From: Balanoglossus misakiensis
Taxonomy: Eukaryota; Hemichordata
Assembly: GCA_040954595.2 (NCBI GenBank)
Contig: CM082583.2
Location: 3,286,001-3,350,000, forward strand
Direction: 5' to 3'
Length of the DNA stretch: 64,000 nucleotides
In this document: positions 50,801-61,630 of the stretch, piece by piece
Position numbering within the stretch: the stretch's first letter is position 1
Layout of the letters: every line of letters starts with the position of its first letter
Position numbers and translations under genes: made by a program
The notes under the pieces: generated by a model
The model's input: only the letters and a program-made list of their open reading frames with translations
Databases searched by the model: none
What the model was told of the DNA's origin: nothing

Positions 50801-53800
50801 GCACTTAGCATGGACTTCATTATCCAAATGTCAGTAACTATGATCATGGAAACTGACAAAGAGTTCAGGGATACACTGGAAAATGTTAATAGGAAAGATC
50901 ATGAAAATTATTAAATTGCTTTCAATTGTGAACATTTTATGAGCATTAAAATGTAGAATTTAGAGAAAGTGCATGTTTAAATGGTAAATTCATTAACCTT
51001 TGTATGATATGATATGATGAAGTAATATAGGGTTATACTCACAAAATACTACCATTCTTCGCTATCAAATGACGTCAGACGCGCTCAGGCGGCAGTTACG
51101 TGCGCATTCAAATTTCCAGATGACGGGCAACTTCAGCAACGTGGACTTACGTGGTGCAGACAAAGACTGTGCAGATGAAATGCAACGAGGCTGATGAGAT
51201 ACCATACCTGATACATGTTACGTGTTTGGCGGTTCTAAAGTAAAAACATACTCGGAAAAACTTTTACTGGATGCCGAAATATTGCTTGCCCGTCATCTGG
51301 AAATGACTGCGCCATGGGGAACATTGCCAGATCACGTGATTGATAGTAAAGAATTTGTTGGCTAGGTCTGACCATACACAATGTTTTGGACAAGTTGTAC
51401 ATGAGTCCATGGCTCTTCAAGTACATACCAGGTGTTTTTGTGTATAGTCCTATTTATATAAGAGAATAGTACATAGACAGTCACACACAAACTCTTGTAT
51501 ACATCAGCCATATTTACAAACACAGAAGTTCAACAATGCCATAGGATTCAACAGTAGTGACTGTAATAATTTCTTTTAAATTATTGATTTATTTTATACT
51601 TAACCACGTGTCTAAGTGTTGGTCCTGTTAATTATATATTACAAGGAAATACATGAGTTATCAACAGAACCTACCAACAAGCTTATATGTAGATATGAGG
51701 TTCATGTCTTTGCAAATGAAAATTTCAATAACATCTGTTACAAATCTATCTGCAGGATGTGTGGCAACGCTAAAATGCAAACGGTAGGCTGTTCATATAC
51801 CGGTATATGCCTTCTAGGTTATACACATTTGGAATGCTAGCTTCTACTGAGACATATTACGTCAATACCAAGGGATTCAAAGCATTTTGGGTGTTACTGC
51901 TGGCAATTCACGTTCCAAGAGTGCACTTTATGCTCAAAACTTGCGTGTCCATTGTTTTCTGTGGATTTTATACTCCTGGTATTTTGAACCATTTCATAGC
52001 CTCTCAGCTCTCTTCATTTTCAGCCATGTAAGCCGCTTTTTGGTAGAATTATACAAGACATTTATCTGGCGAGAATAATTGATAAGCATGTTTTTCTATA
52101 AATTCCACACCGATTATCAGATATCACCCATGAAACCCTTCAAAATTTCACAAAATGACAAGATGGATCTGTTGTATTTGGACAACCTAATCCATGCGAA
52201 GGTCTCTGAACAGGTATCTCAAGTTTTAACTTCTGAAATTTTGGAAAATTCTGTACAGATTTGTAGGAGCTGAGTTGTTTCAAATAAGAGCTGTGAACAT
52301 TTGATGAGGCAATTTTTCTATTTTCCATATGTACTGCATGATGCTTTTTTGTAAACAATTTATTATATGTAGATAGATTACTTGAAATGACAGGCGCAAT
52401 TATGTTTACAAAACTGTAAAATGGGTTATTTTCGCGACAGGAAATTTTCGCGATATCAAAAGAGGCAACTGTTATGCGAGGATTAATTTTCGCGTTTTCT
52501 TATTTCATTTACTGCATCGTTATCTCCAAAAAACATTTACGCGACTTTTTATTTTTGGCTCTTGCGCATTTCACGAAAATTTATTGCTCGCGAAAATAAC
52601 CCGTTTTACAGTATTTCTCATAGTCTGTCTGGTTTGGCATCTGTCAGTTTTTGTCAACTGGGCTGCAGTTAGCCTGATGATCTCTCAGCTAAGTAAAAAA
52701 ACAAGTAATTTACTTAATAGGCTTTTGCAGGTAAAGAATGCATGTACCGTAGTCAGGCAATAATGGACATGACGGATTCTTAATCTACACTATCAAATGT
52801 CAAATTTCCTGTTCAATTCATGTGTATTGCTTGGACAATACAGAGTTGACCATTTCTTTATATTAGTGATCTTTGTATATGCTTGAAGGAATAGTGAAAA
52901 GATGTGTGCTGTACTTGGAATGTTCAAGAATACTGTAGACAATCATTGTGTTTCAGGAAATAACTTCAAATGGTTTCCTGCTCTGTGAAGGCCATGCTAT
53001 GAGTTTAATATCAAGTATTGTCTAGAACACATTGAAGTATTTATTGTAATTTAAATTTCAAGAATGAAATGTGCCTTTGGAGATTTGATTACTTCAGTTT
53101 TGAATTTAATTCATTTTGGAAGTTCAAACAAAGGTATGATTTACTATGAGGAAAAAGTATATTTTCTGCCAGGTAGCTACATACGGTATATACAGGTCAT
53201 ATTTTTGAGGAAATAGTACCTGGATGAAATATTGACTTACGGATGTATATAGTTATAATTCAAAACTTTATTTGTCGAAAATTCTGAAAAGAAATTAATG
53301 CATCATACATTACTGTATTATACAGGGTTATGAAGTAACTAGCTCTACAGGCCATTTTAATGTCATGACGTATGTTGCCATAGAAACTGAGTGGCTTGTG
53401 TCTCATTTACCTAATGTAGTTTATTTCCTTGCAGTATCAAACCTATCAACAATCAGGTCACAGTCGCCATGGAAACGTGTTAAATATGACCTTCAAATAT
53501 GGCTGAAGGTGCAGTCATCAAATTACATTGGTAGAGTCTTGCTCGGTTGCCTGTGTATAATTATTAGAATTTGATGTGGTTTTTCATCTGAAAATGTCAC
53601 TATTTCTAGATGGACTTAATATTGAGAACATCAAACATTTTGCAGTAGATTAGCAGCAGTGAACACAATATAAATCTGCCAAACATGTATGAAGGACTGA
53701 CAGAATAGTCCCACATGTCATGTCAGTGTATCAAAAATAAGTGTGATTTTGGCAAAATTTGAATAAAAAATAATGTGATTTTCTCACAAAATTTAATGGC

Positions 53801-56800
53801 ATTATTTCTCTATTGAGAGAGAATGGAGAATGCTAATATACCCAGTACTCCACTTGTCAACAAACCCTGTATGTGTGTAACAACCATTGCTATTGTTGAC
53901 AAATAAATTCTTGTCCACACTTGAATTCAAATTTTGCACAAAAACAGTTCTGACTATACACATAATTGTGTGATTAAAGCTAAATGCTGGCTATTTCATC
54001 ATGTTTCAGGAATTTGAACAAGAAACTGCTGCAGTAGATACATATTAAAAGCAAAAAAACCTGAAAACATACTGAAAGTTACAGCTAATTGAGCTTTAAG
54101 GGAGAATTCGTCTTGAAAATCAAAGTCATAAACTTTTTCTCATATTTTGGTCAAGGTAACTTAGGTTATTTTCTCTTAAAATTGAGAAAAAAATTATGGG
54201 TCACCGTGCAAACTAGGTGACAGAGCAGAATTGTCTTAAATTGTCACAAATTTTAGCTTCAAAATGGCTGCCATTAAATGTATTAATTTAGTGATTTTCA
54301 TAAAAACAAGATGGTGAACTGTCAGCTTTCTTCTTTGTTTTTAAAAAAAGGTGGGTGGACGATGTTATTTTGAAACATTGTCCCCAGGGCAACTGTACTA
54401 CCCTAAACTCAGGAAATTCATGCACATTTTCTGGAATCTGCACTCAATAAAGCTAGCTGTGAAATTGGTGGTATTATTGGCAAAAGTTGTTTCCACTTCA
54501 GTTGTTGAATAAAATCCTAAACAAAGGCTTATAATATTACGGAATTCTCTCTTAAATAGGGTTGTGCTACCTAGTTGAGTGATGAAAATCACATAGAGTC
54601 AACACGATTTCAAGATGGCATGTTTCAGAAATGGAAGTTCATAAGATAAAGTGATACTGGGTCATTCTGAAACTTTGTTACGGAAAAATACCAAATTTTG
54701 AAAAAAGTTAAATGAGTTTAATATGCTAACTATAAAGGCAGAAATTTATGATCAAAGGAAGTCATGAAATACCATTTCTTCAAGATTTACTATGGTGAGT
54801 TGTTGATATTTTACCCAGAATGCAATTATTATAATGTGGTTTGACCCCCAAGCATGAAGTAAAATACGTATTTAAAGTAGCCAGAATATTGATATTTTAA
54901 TATTCAAATGTTGTCTGTTATCACACCTGTGTGGGAGAGCTCATCAGTGCATGTTTTCATAGCTCTATTCCTTGCAGAGCAAAATCAGTGTACTACAGAA
55001 TACCCGGGGGGATGCAACAGAGTTGATGAAAATTATAGCCATTTGGGTTAATGATACTGGAGCTAAATTGTACTTAAGATTTCTAAAATTTATATATGTG
55101 TGTACTTGTGTGTCCGATTTTAAAAGTAAAAGATAATATTTGTACCAAAACCGGATCATAAAAAATGACAAGCATTCTGAAGAATTTGGGGGTTATTAGG
55201 ATGCAACATGCGGCCGGGTGAATGCAGTTCAGCATTATTCTAGAGTTGTTTTATTCTCAAGTAGTTATCCACTCAAGCCACATACCTGTACTGAGCCAGA
55301 GGTTTTTATATCAATGCCCCATAATGCATTTTCTATCACAGATTCACAACATCAACCTTCCATTAAACATTTTCTTGTAAAATCTCAGATTACTGTCCAT
55401 GATAATCCAAAATTACCTTATCTTTCATGGGTGACAGTTTCATGCAAGGATAGGGTCCATCCTGCCTGCTCATTGTTTACAGGTATACACCAGTAGTGTA
55501 CACCAACATTCTAGACACTTTTTGTTGTTGATATTTTTGTTTATTGGTTGGCTGTACTTTAAAGAAGTAGAAGAAAGACCGACTTCATAGATCACAACAT
55601 GTACCTAAAATTTTCATTATTCTATGAAAATTTATGTTTTGACATAATTTGATATTCTTTTGTGCATATAGAGATATAATGGAACTGCGTGAAATGGCCA
55701 CTGAAATGCATCGAAGTATTGATATCAAACCATGGACAATTGAAGCTGTCAGAGATACCAAATTGGAAATGGATAAATCGCAATCTTCACTCAGTGGAAT
55801 TGAATCTTCAGTTGACGTCTCGGTATGTACAGTACATGTTCAATATTATGTATGATGGCTTTTCATTGTGGTCCTGAATTGATCAAAACTGTAATTAAGT
55901 CCAGGGTAATGAGCTCTGATATACATTGAAAATTAATTACCACTTGCGTTCCATCCCACTGAAATTTCTGTATTGTCCTTTATGGTTGGTTAGGGGCCGT
56001 GGATAATTAAAACATGTGCACGGTAAAAAACAATTTCTGTAATGGGGAGGGGGTTTGGCTGTACAATGTACCGGTATTTATATTACCGTGTGCAAAAATC
56101 GCACTACACATTTTTATATCACAATATCTTGCTTGTCATGTAGATATGTATATATATCTGGTGCAAAATTTAAAATGAAATCTGAACTAGAATTTAGCTC
56201 TAGCTTGCTGTTTTGGGTTGATCAAGATATTGCATTTGATACTCAGAACATGAAGACTGTATATAGCCAAAAACTACTTTAGGGACTTGTAACTGATTTT
56301 GCAAGTCTAAGGAAGATCTTGGTTCAAAGGTCAAGTTCTTTGCAGTTAATATTATTTGATTAGAGTTAGAGACTTTTGTCTTAATTGTGATTGAAAAATT
56401 TGCAGCTTTGGCAGTACATTCCATGTACTGTTATAGGAGTAGCTTAAAGCGTTTGATAGAAAGACATAGTAAATAATAAAGACTACATCTACCATTCATA
56501 AATTGTGCAATTTGATAACTACATGATTGAACAGTGCAACTGTGAATAGAACAGTATATGGTGGAATGTGAAACTCAATCATCTAATGTGAAAAGATGTT
56601 CTTCTACCGGTATTGCTTGGAGTAGCTTCAATGGCTGAGAATAGTCATGTCAGATTTGAAGTAAACTGCATGAAATGAAAGCATATTCTCCAATTCACTA
56701 CTTTAGGGAACATGGTTGGCTTTGCATTAAAAAGCCTTTAGATGGATAGCAGTGAATATAGTATGACTATTGTATGCCAGATGGACATTTTGAAATTGTA

Positions 56801-57208
56801 TTGGTGATATGCAAATTTATACAACATTGCTTACAGTAAATTTGGAGAGTAAAAAGACAGTGATAGAAATCGTCTCCTTCCTATTCATGAAATTTCAACA
56901 GCTACATACTCACAGTGTGCTGTTGCTATAGTGTTGACCTAGCTGTAACTATATTCTGATCTGAATATTTAGAATACGTAATTTGCTCACGTTTTACTTT
57001 TTAGTCTTTTCTCCTGACTAGTCACACATTTCAATTAAATATTAATTCTAATTATCCCATCCATTGTCTTTTGTTGTCTTGACTACAGCTGAGCTCATTC
57101 GACAGAAGAAGACAGCGAAAGTGTGTGTGTTTGGTGACAGTGACACTTTCCTCATTAATTGTGTTTGCAATTGTTCTGGCAGTGTGCCTTACAACACTAT
57201 CTCCATGA
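38847..57208 (+). CDS. RGS7BP-like: R7BP/R9AP-family RGS7-binding protein with C-terminal membrane anchor
   Basis: R7BP and R9AP anchor R7-group RGS/G-beta-5 complexes to membranes and so speed shut-off of Gi/o signalling in neurons and photoreceptors. Six exons join in phase: 38847-38990, 46423-46589, 47819-47949, 49714-49849, 55672-55822 and 57089-57208, giving 282 residues (human R7BP 257, R9AP 235). SECAR-LVNEFNCATAYYRNLVIALGG matches the start of the family helical domain. C-x-LRDEIKKVRRKAHDLA, then WNAFTACFEVFENQMRKSLEL, and DIMELREMATEM (like the late R7BP helix) follow. The last exon reads SFDRRRQRKCVC, then a hydrophobic span LVTVTLSSLIVFAIVLAVCL and a five-residue tail: a polybasic, Cys-containing tail anchor. 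The start ATG is the first in the exon; an acceptor at 38844 precedes it. AATAAA at 58399 may be the poly(A) signal. Confidence 0.9.
40638..40840. repeat. 112-bp tandem duplication
   Basis: Two units, starting at 40640 and 40752, share GATGCGTTTTAAG, AAACTTAATTTTATTT, AAGTGAATTCTCTTTC and TGATATCTCATGGACAAA with few differences. Recent local duplication in an intron. Confidence 0.85.
41340..41640. repeat. Dispersed repeat in R7BP intron 1
   Basis: Shares ATGCTAATATACCCAGTA, CTTGTCAACA, CTGTATGTGTGTAACA and AAAGTTACAGC-AAT with 53826-54095 in the same order and orientation. A further portion of the longer copy (GAAAATCAAAG through TTATTTTCTCTTAAAATTGAG) recurs near 44350-44460. Family unknown. 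Confidence 0.65.
43855..44790. repeat. Direct repeats (~92 bp) about 0.85 kb apart
   Basis: Copies at about 43855-43945 and 44700-44790 share ATTAGATCAGCATTTCAATA, TTACACCATATCTTTAATTA and TATGTGGTTCTATGTG. The interval contains a TTAA MITE (44126-44310). It could be a small segmental duplication or the ends of an unrecognised element. Confidence 0.65.
44126..44310. mobile_element. TTAA-flanked MITE, copy 2
   Basis: A 185-bp element with AGGTATACGGTCACC at the left end, GGTGACTGTATACCT at the right, and TTAA on both sides (44122-44125, 44311-44314). Inverted relative to the copy at 23131. Confidence 0.8.
45101..45300. mobile_element. Mariner-like MITE with TA flanks, copy 1
   Basis: A 200-bp element with imperfect inverted ends CTGTAAAATAGGTAATTTTCG / CGAGAAAACACCCGTTTTACAG, directly flanked by TA. 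Internal CGCGA and TTCGCAAAAATTT motifs are shared with copy 2 at 52414. A third 5' end fragment starts at 46653. Confidence 0.7.
45750..45826. repeat. Short tandem duplication
   Basis: TTTCTGTACAGTTTCAGGG-TTTTTGAGATGAGAATTTG occurs twice in tandem, with an extra GAGATGAGAATT unit between them. Confidence 0.7.
45830..46068. repeat. Dispersed repeat, copy 2
   Basis: Collinear with 9985-10240 in PSMD5 intron 1 (see that entry for shared motifs). Confidence 0.6.
46590..47818. other. R7BP-like intron 2
   Basis: No gene. Carries a 5' end fragment of the mariner-like MITE at 46653 (CTGTAAAACGGGTTATT). Confidence 0.5.
47950..49713. other. R7BP-like intron 3
   Basis: A 164-codon open frame (49144-49638) lies here. 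It has no recognisable domain, no splice partners and an uneven composition, so it is not called as a gene. GCTCGGGCATCATCATT near 49120 resembles a piece of the hairpin at 61000-61136. Confidence 0.5.
52414..52611. mobile_element. Mariner-like MITE, copy 2
   Basis: A 198-bp element with ends CTGTAAAATGGGTTATTTTCG / CGAAAATAACCCGTTTTACAG. The right flank is TA; the left flank now reads AA. Internal CGCGACAGGAAATTTTCGCG matches copy 1 closely. Confidence 0.75.
53826..54330. repeat. Dispersed repeat in R7BP intron 4 (longer copy)
   Basis: The first 270 bp match 41340-41640. The part from about 54100 matches 44340-44460. Together these suggest a longer consensus broken into pieces across this gene's introns. 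Confidence 0.6.
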
Positions 57209-58007
57209 CAACAATAACCATGGCAACTGTTCTGGGATTTATGGTGTTGCCTTAAGAGGAAGCCGAGACACAAAACAGATGTGAAGTATCTTCACATGAT
57301 GGTGATGACAGTCTAAATCCAGTTGGATCTACTCATGTTTTATTGAGGGAATCATGAATGTTCAATCAAGTCAGCCCTCTATCGACTGCGCTGCAATTCA
57401 AATGGAGCCAAGTACTGTAGAAAGCAGTAAACATCTCCATGAGGACTGCTTGAAGAATGCAAGATTGAATGTAATGATATTATGACGCAACTTCTCCTCG
57501 AGATGTTCTCTTGCACAGGATGGGCGGTTGATTGCATTTAATGTCAGCTGACGGAGATGATGGTGATTAATTCTGTTGAGAGCGGTCTCAGGTCTTCCAT
57601 TTATGTTCAGAAGCACTGGAAATTCCAGGAAGACTTAATAATGTGATGTTGCCATGGAAACACTTTGGGAAGACTGTTTCCTACTTTGTGGAAAATGACT
57701 ATCGGCAGTAAATGCTATACTTAAAAACAGTCCAAGTGTCTGAAGCAGTAATTGTTTACAGTCATGTTGTTAATGTTCCATATCATACAGAACATCAGTT
57801 GGTGATCGACTGATAAATTCCCTTACACATTTTATCTTCATCTGTGTATATTAACAGACTGATTGTCATTCTAATATTCTTCCATTGAAATGAAAACTGC
57901 TTCATAATGAAATTTTAATGTGTATATATATGTATATAGACATACAGATTATGTGGTTCGACTGGTCCAATAGAAAGTGCTCAATACTAAAGCAGAGCGG
58001 AATATAA

Positions 58008-58170
58008 AGTAAGGGTAAATGGTAGGCAGTATAATCTCTACCGTACAACGTTGTTGTTTTGTGAGTTACTGGACTCACTCATCAGGAGACTAAACTGGCT
58101 GAGTGAGTCCAGTGACTCACAAACAACATTGTAGAGATTACCGTCTATCATTTCTCCAGCTAGCCTTACT
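58008..58170. mobile_element. Hairpin MITE, copy 2 of the AGTAAGG...CCAGCTAG family
   Basis: A 163-bp element starting AGTAAGGGTA and ending CTCCAGCTAGCCTTACT. The arms share TAATCTCTAC, CAACGTTGTT/AACAACATTG and TGGACTCACTC/GAGTGAGTCCA. Same family as 5983-6448. Confidence 0.7.
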
Positions 58171-58460
58171 CTATGTATATGCATTATCCTATGATGTCTG
58201 TGTGTTAAGGAATTTTACATTTCCAATTATGCTTTAGTCCCAGAATTAGTGTATGTCATTGATTGTATGTGTGTGTGTACTGAGTGATGCAGGGGGGTCA
58301 ATTAATTGGGTGGCAATCTCTTCATGCAGATCACTTGTTTCAGTGGTATCTGAAAGACTACAGTGATGATGTGTGGTACTTAATATGTGTCCTTTTTAAA
58401 TAAAGCTTGGCTGAGGGATTCCTATCAATTGACCAGATTGAAATTGCGGTGTTATTATTA

Positions 58461-58642
58461 CCGTTAAAGTCATTTTATAAGTCGCAGCGGTATTATAAGT
58501 CGCACCCCTTCTTTGAAAGACTTGTTTGGGAGGAGATTTTAAGGAAATGAATACAACAGAACATTGGTATTATAAGTCGCACCCCCTTTTCGGCACACAC
58601 TGTCACTCAAAAAAGGTGCGTCTTATAAAATGACTTTAACGG
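58461..58642. mobile_element. Mariner-like MITE with TA flanks
   Basis: A 182-bp element with ~22-bp inverted ends CCGTTAAAGTCATTTTATAAG / CTTATAAAATGACTTTAACGG, directly flanked by TA. The motif TATTATAAGTCGCA recurs twice inside. Confidence 0.75.
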
Positions 58643-58739
58643 TAGTCCCTGTGGACAAAGTGGAGAAGGGGTTATTAATGGACAAATTGGGCTGTACTGT
58701 TATATGATGTACATGTACATGTCATGACTATTAATATTA

Positions 58740-58806
58740 TCCGATGGATGGATGGATGGATGGATGGATGAATGAATGAATGAATGAATGAATGAATGAA
58801 TGAATG
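58740..58806. repeat. (GGAT)n then (GAAT)n microsatellite
   Basis: About 28 bp of GGAT units followed by about 38 bp of GAAT units. Confidence 0.9.
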
Positions 58807-60203
58807 ACATAACATTTAACAAGATGTTTATGTACGGTGTGTTACAGACTTTCATGGTACCACCATATTAAAAGTGCTCCAGCACGTCAAGATCTATTCA
58901 TCTAAAAACTCATTACTATGTACATTTTTGGTCAACTCACAGAACATATTACAAGAAACACATCCAGTCTGTATATATTCAAAGTGTGTATCTTTTTTTA
59001 AGATTTCTATTTGCAAGGAAATTCAATTTCATTTCATTTACACCAGATTCCATGCCTTTACTGTAGAATTGAGAAAAAAGTACATGAATTTACAGAGTGA
59101 CATGTACCATATTCTTAATGTATATCAAATTTGCCAAACTCATCCATTTTATAGTAGTCAATCTCTTGTCATAGCATTTAGATTTATATTGTAACAGCAT
59201 TTTGAACAATTGCCAAGAATTGAATACACTTTCGAGTCCTTCTTTGTCTAGACTTGCAGAGCTTGGTGGATGGTCCATCTTTCCAGTGTTAATTGTCACT
59301 CGGAACACGTACAGTAGGCAGTCTCTGTAATTCTTATTTCAGTTTCATGAAGTAAATAGAATCACACTCCTATGTGTTTTGATATCACGTCTGTTGTGTA
59401 CTTCAGCACATGTTGAACTATAAATGTCATTCCCTTGATAAATTGCTAGCAATGTGCTAAAAATGTGTTGGCACACTACTGGGATTTTATTAGGGTGTCT
59501 ACTAGCTGGTATATCTGTACTGTACTAAATTCACATGTACACACATCTTTGTCTTGCCAAATATTCATGAATATGCAATGAAATGTGAATGGTAAACATG
59601 TTTGAAATTTCGTGTCATTTTATGACAAAATATTTTGCTAAGGCCAATGACTGACTTACTGTACCAAATTTTAAACCTGTCAACCCTAAACTTTTTTAGG
59701 CTACCTTAATGCAGAAGTTAAAAGAATTTAATTTCTGCACACACACACAAAAAGCAAAATCATCTGAGACTAGGAATGACATAACATCATTTATATAAAA
59801 AAAAATGTCCTACCTACCTACCTTATTTCTTAAAAGCGTATTGTTGAAACCACACTTTTTTGTTTGTTTATTTTACCTAATCAACTGGAGAATCAAAAAA
59901 TGGCCACCAACAATTCAGTCTGAGTTCATTCCATTCCTGCACAGTTGCATTGACAGCCAAAAATTGGAAATCAGGTCGGCTGAGATGTAACAAACTATTT
60001 AGAGATGTATCAAAAGTTTGATGTTTATATCAATTTTCATATGCAAATGTAATGCTAATCCAAATGCTGTGCCCAGGCATCTTTTTTGTATCCAGACCAG
60101 ACCACGCAAGAATAATTACGCTTTCAGATTTACAAATACATGTTTAAACAGTGGTGCAGTGCATTATGAGCTAATGTAACTTGTTCTGATTTTTGTCTGT
60201 TAA

Positions 60204-60475
60204 AGGGACATAGTCTCTCTCTAGCCCCCCCTTTTCCATTACTTATGTTTGATACAAGACACTGTTTATGTTATTCTACATGTAGATATATAGTGAATCA
60301 AAGTTCGACCACACACAGGGAGTAAAAACTTGCCAAAAATGAATAAACGGTAGAGACCGATTATTAATTTTGGCGAGTTTTTTCACTCTCGTGTCTACAA
60401 GTGGGATGGAAGTCATGCGTCTTGTATCAAACATAATTAATGGAAAGGGGGCAGCGAGAGAGAGACTTTGTCCCT
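60204..60475. mobile_element. TTAA-flanked TIR element, AGGGACA ends
   Basis: A 272-bp element with ~60-bp inverted ends beginning AGGGACATAGTCTCTC and containing TTGATACAAGAC. TTAA is present on both sides (60200-60203, 60476-60479). A solo end, TTAAAGGGACAAAGTCCCTC, lies near 42164. Confidence 0.75.
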
Positions 60476-60999
60476 TTAACACAATATCTCATGAATGACT
60501 AATCAAGTTTGGTGTTCAGGTATTATTTTGAGATGGTATTAAAGACCTGATTAGATTTTCAATTTTCAACTTGATATAGAAAAAAAGTGATATTAATTAA
60601 ACATGGCTAGTGCCGATAAAGCCCTGTCGTGTGCGGTGATATTGCCCGCTGGGTTGTTTTGGTGTTCTGTGCATGACTTCTGCGCATAACAAACTGTCGT
60701 TCAATGGCTTCCTCTACGATCAGTCAACTCCCACATCTATGGCTTCAAAGCGACACACAGGATTAACACCTGTTCAATAGGACAATTTTTTAATGCAATC
60801 TGACAGTAAATACATATACACCAAAATCGCAACCAACAGCACAGCTAGTATCCTCAAAATTGAACTATATACAGTACAGTGACAGTTCTTGGGGGATCAA
60901 GACCTAGCCTATGTATGACATGGACGCAACATTAAATATGTTCTTCTATCCTGTGTGTACATTCAAATGTTCGGCTTTATAAAATTAATAACACATGAT

Positions 61000-61136
61000 G
61001 CTCGGGCAACATTACGATTTGAAGCCTGCCCTCGGGCTGGTGCTCTCTGACCATAATATTGATGATACCCTCGCTTGCGGCTGTAGAGAGGATCACCATC
61101 CCTCGTGCAGGCTGCAAATCATGATGTTGCCCTCGC
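61000..61136. mobile_element. Hairpin MITE (CTCGGGCAACAT family)
   Basis: Left arm CTCGGGCAACAT, then GATTTGAAGCCTGC; right arm GCAGGCTGCAAATC, then ATGTTGCCCTCGC. The loop also carries paired CTCGGG/CCTCG motifs. It abuts another hairpin on its right. Confidence 0.55.
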
Positions 61137-61145
61137 TACCAGTGT

Positions 61146-61466
61146 TAGCAATAAAACACCCCCAGCCATGGTATACCACGAGATTTTGACCAGTTCACGA
61201 CATATACGCACTCGCTATCGCTCGTGCATATATGGAGTTGAACTGGTCAAAATCGAGTGGTATACCATGGCTGGGGTGTTTTATTGCTATTATATTATAC
61301 CAGTATTTGAAACTTTGCATAAAACATTTTAAAAAGGTATTTTCCTTGACTATGAGTTTTGCATATATATGACTGTGGTATATGACGAATATATCACAGT
61401 CACGTGTCGTGTCTCGACCAATAAAATAGCGTGATTTACACCATCAATATACTGGTATAATATAAT
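61146..61466. mobile_element. Composite: hairpin MITE plus TIR element
   Basis: 61146-61289 is a nearly perfect palindrome (TAGCAATAAAACACCCC ... GGTGTTTTATTGCTA, with CCAGCCATGGTATACCA on both arms). About 61289-61466 is the ATTATATTATACCAGTAT TIR element. The same pair is found, reverse-complemented, at 18733-19000. Confidence 0.7.
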
Positions 61467-61523
61467 ATTTAAATATTGACTTCACAGAGAACTGAATGTA
61501 ATGTGACAAATTCAGCAGTGTCA

Positions 61524-61630
61524 TAGTCTCGGTTACCCAGACTCTCTTCCTCTCTTATTCTCGTCTTCAGAGGGCACAGCGCCCTCTGAAGACGAGAGAA
61601 AGAGTAAGAGAGTCTGGGTAACCAAGACTA
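61524..61630. mobile_element. 107-bp Mutator-like mini-hairpin
   Basis: Ends TAGTCTCGGTTACCCAGAC / GTCTGGGTAACCAAGACTA, the same terminus as the element at 12066-12525. Arms pair over almost the whole length around a five-base loop. CAGTGTCA is repeated directly outside each end (61516-61523, 61631-61638), giving an 8-9 bp target duplication. Confidence 0.85.

Larger units (their letters stand above)
49850..55671. other. R7BP-like intron 4 (5.8 kb)
   Basis: No gene recognised. Contains a mariner-like MITE (52414-52611), a dispersed repeat (53826-54330), and near 51070-51300 a CpG-containing stretch with a TGACGTCA at about 51070 and imperfect inverted pieces (AGATGACGGGCAA / TTGCCCGTCATCT). 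Confidence 0.5.

Noticed and set aside
57064-57255. Alternative frame of the last R7BP-like exon (CVFGDSDTFLIN...)
   Set aside because: It does not join the previous exon in phase, whereas the chosen frame does and gives a plausible tail anchor.
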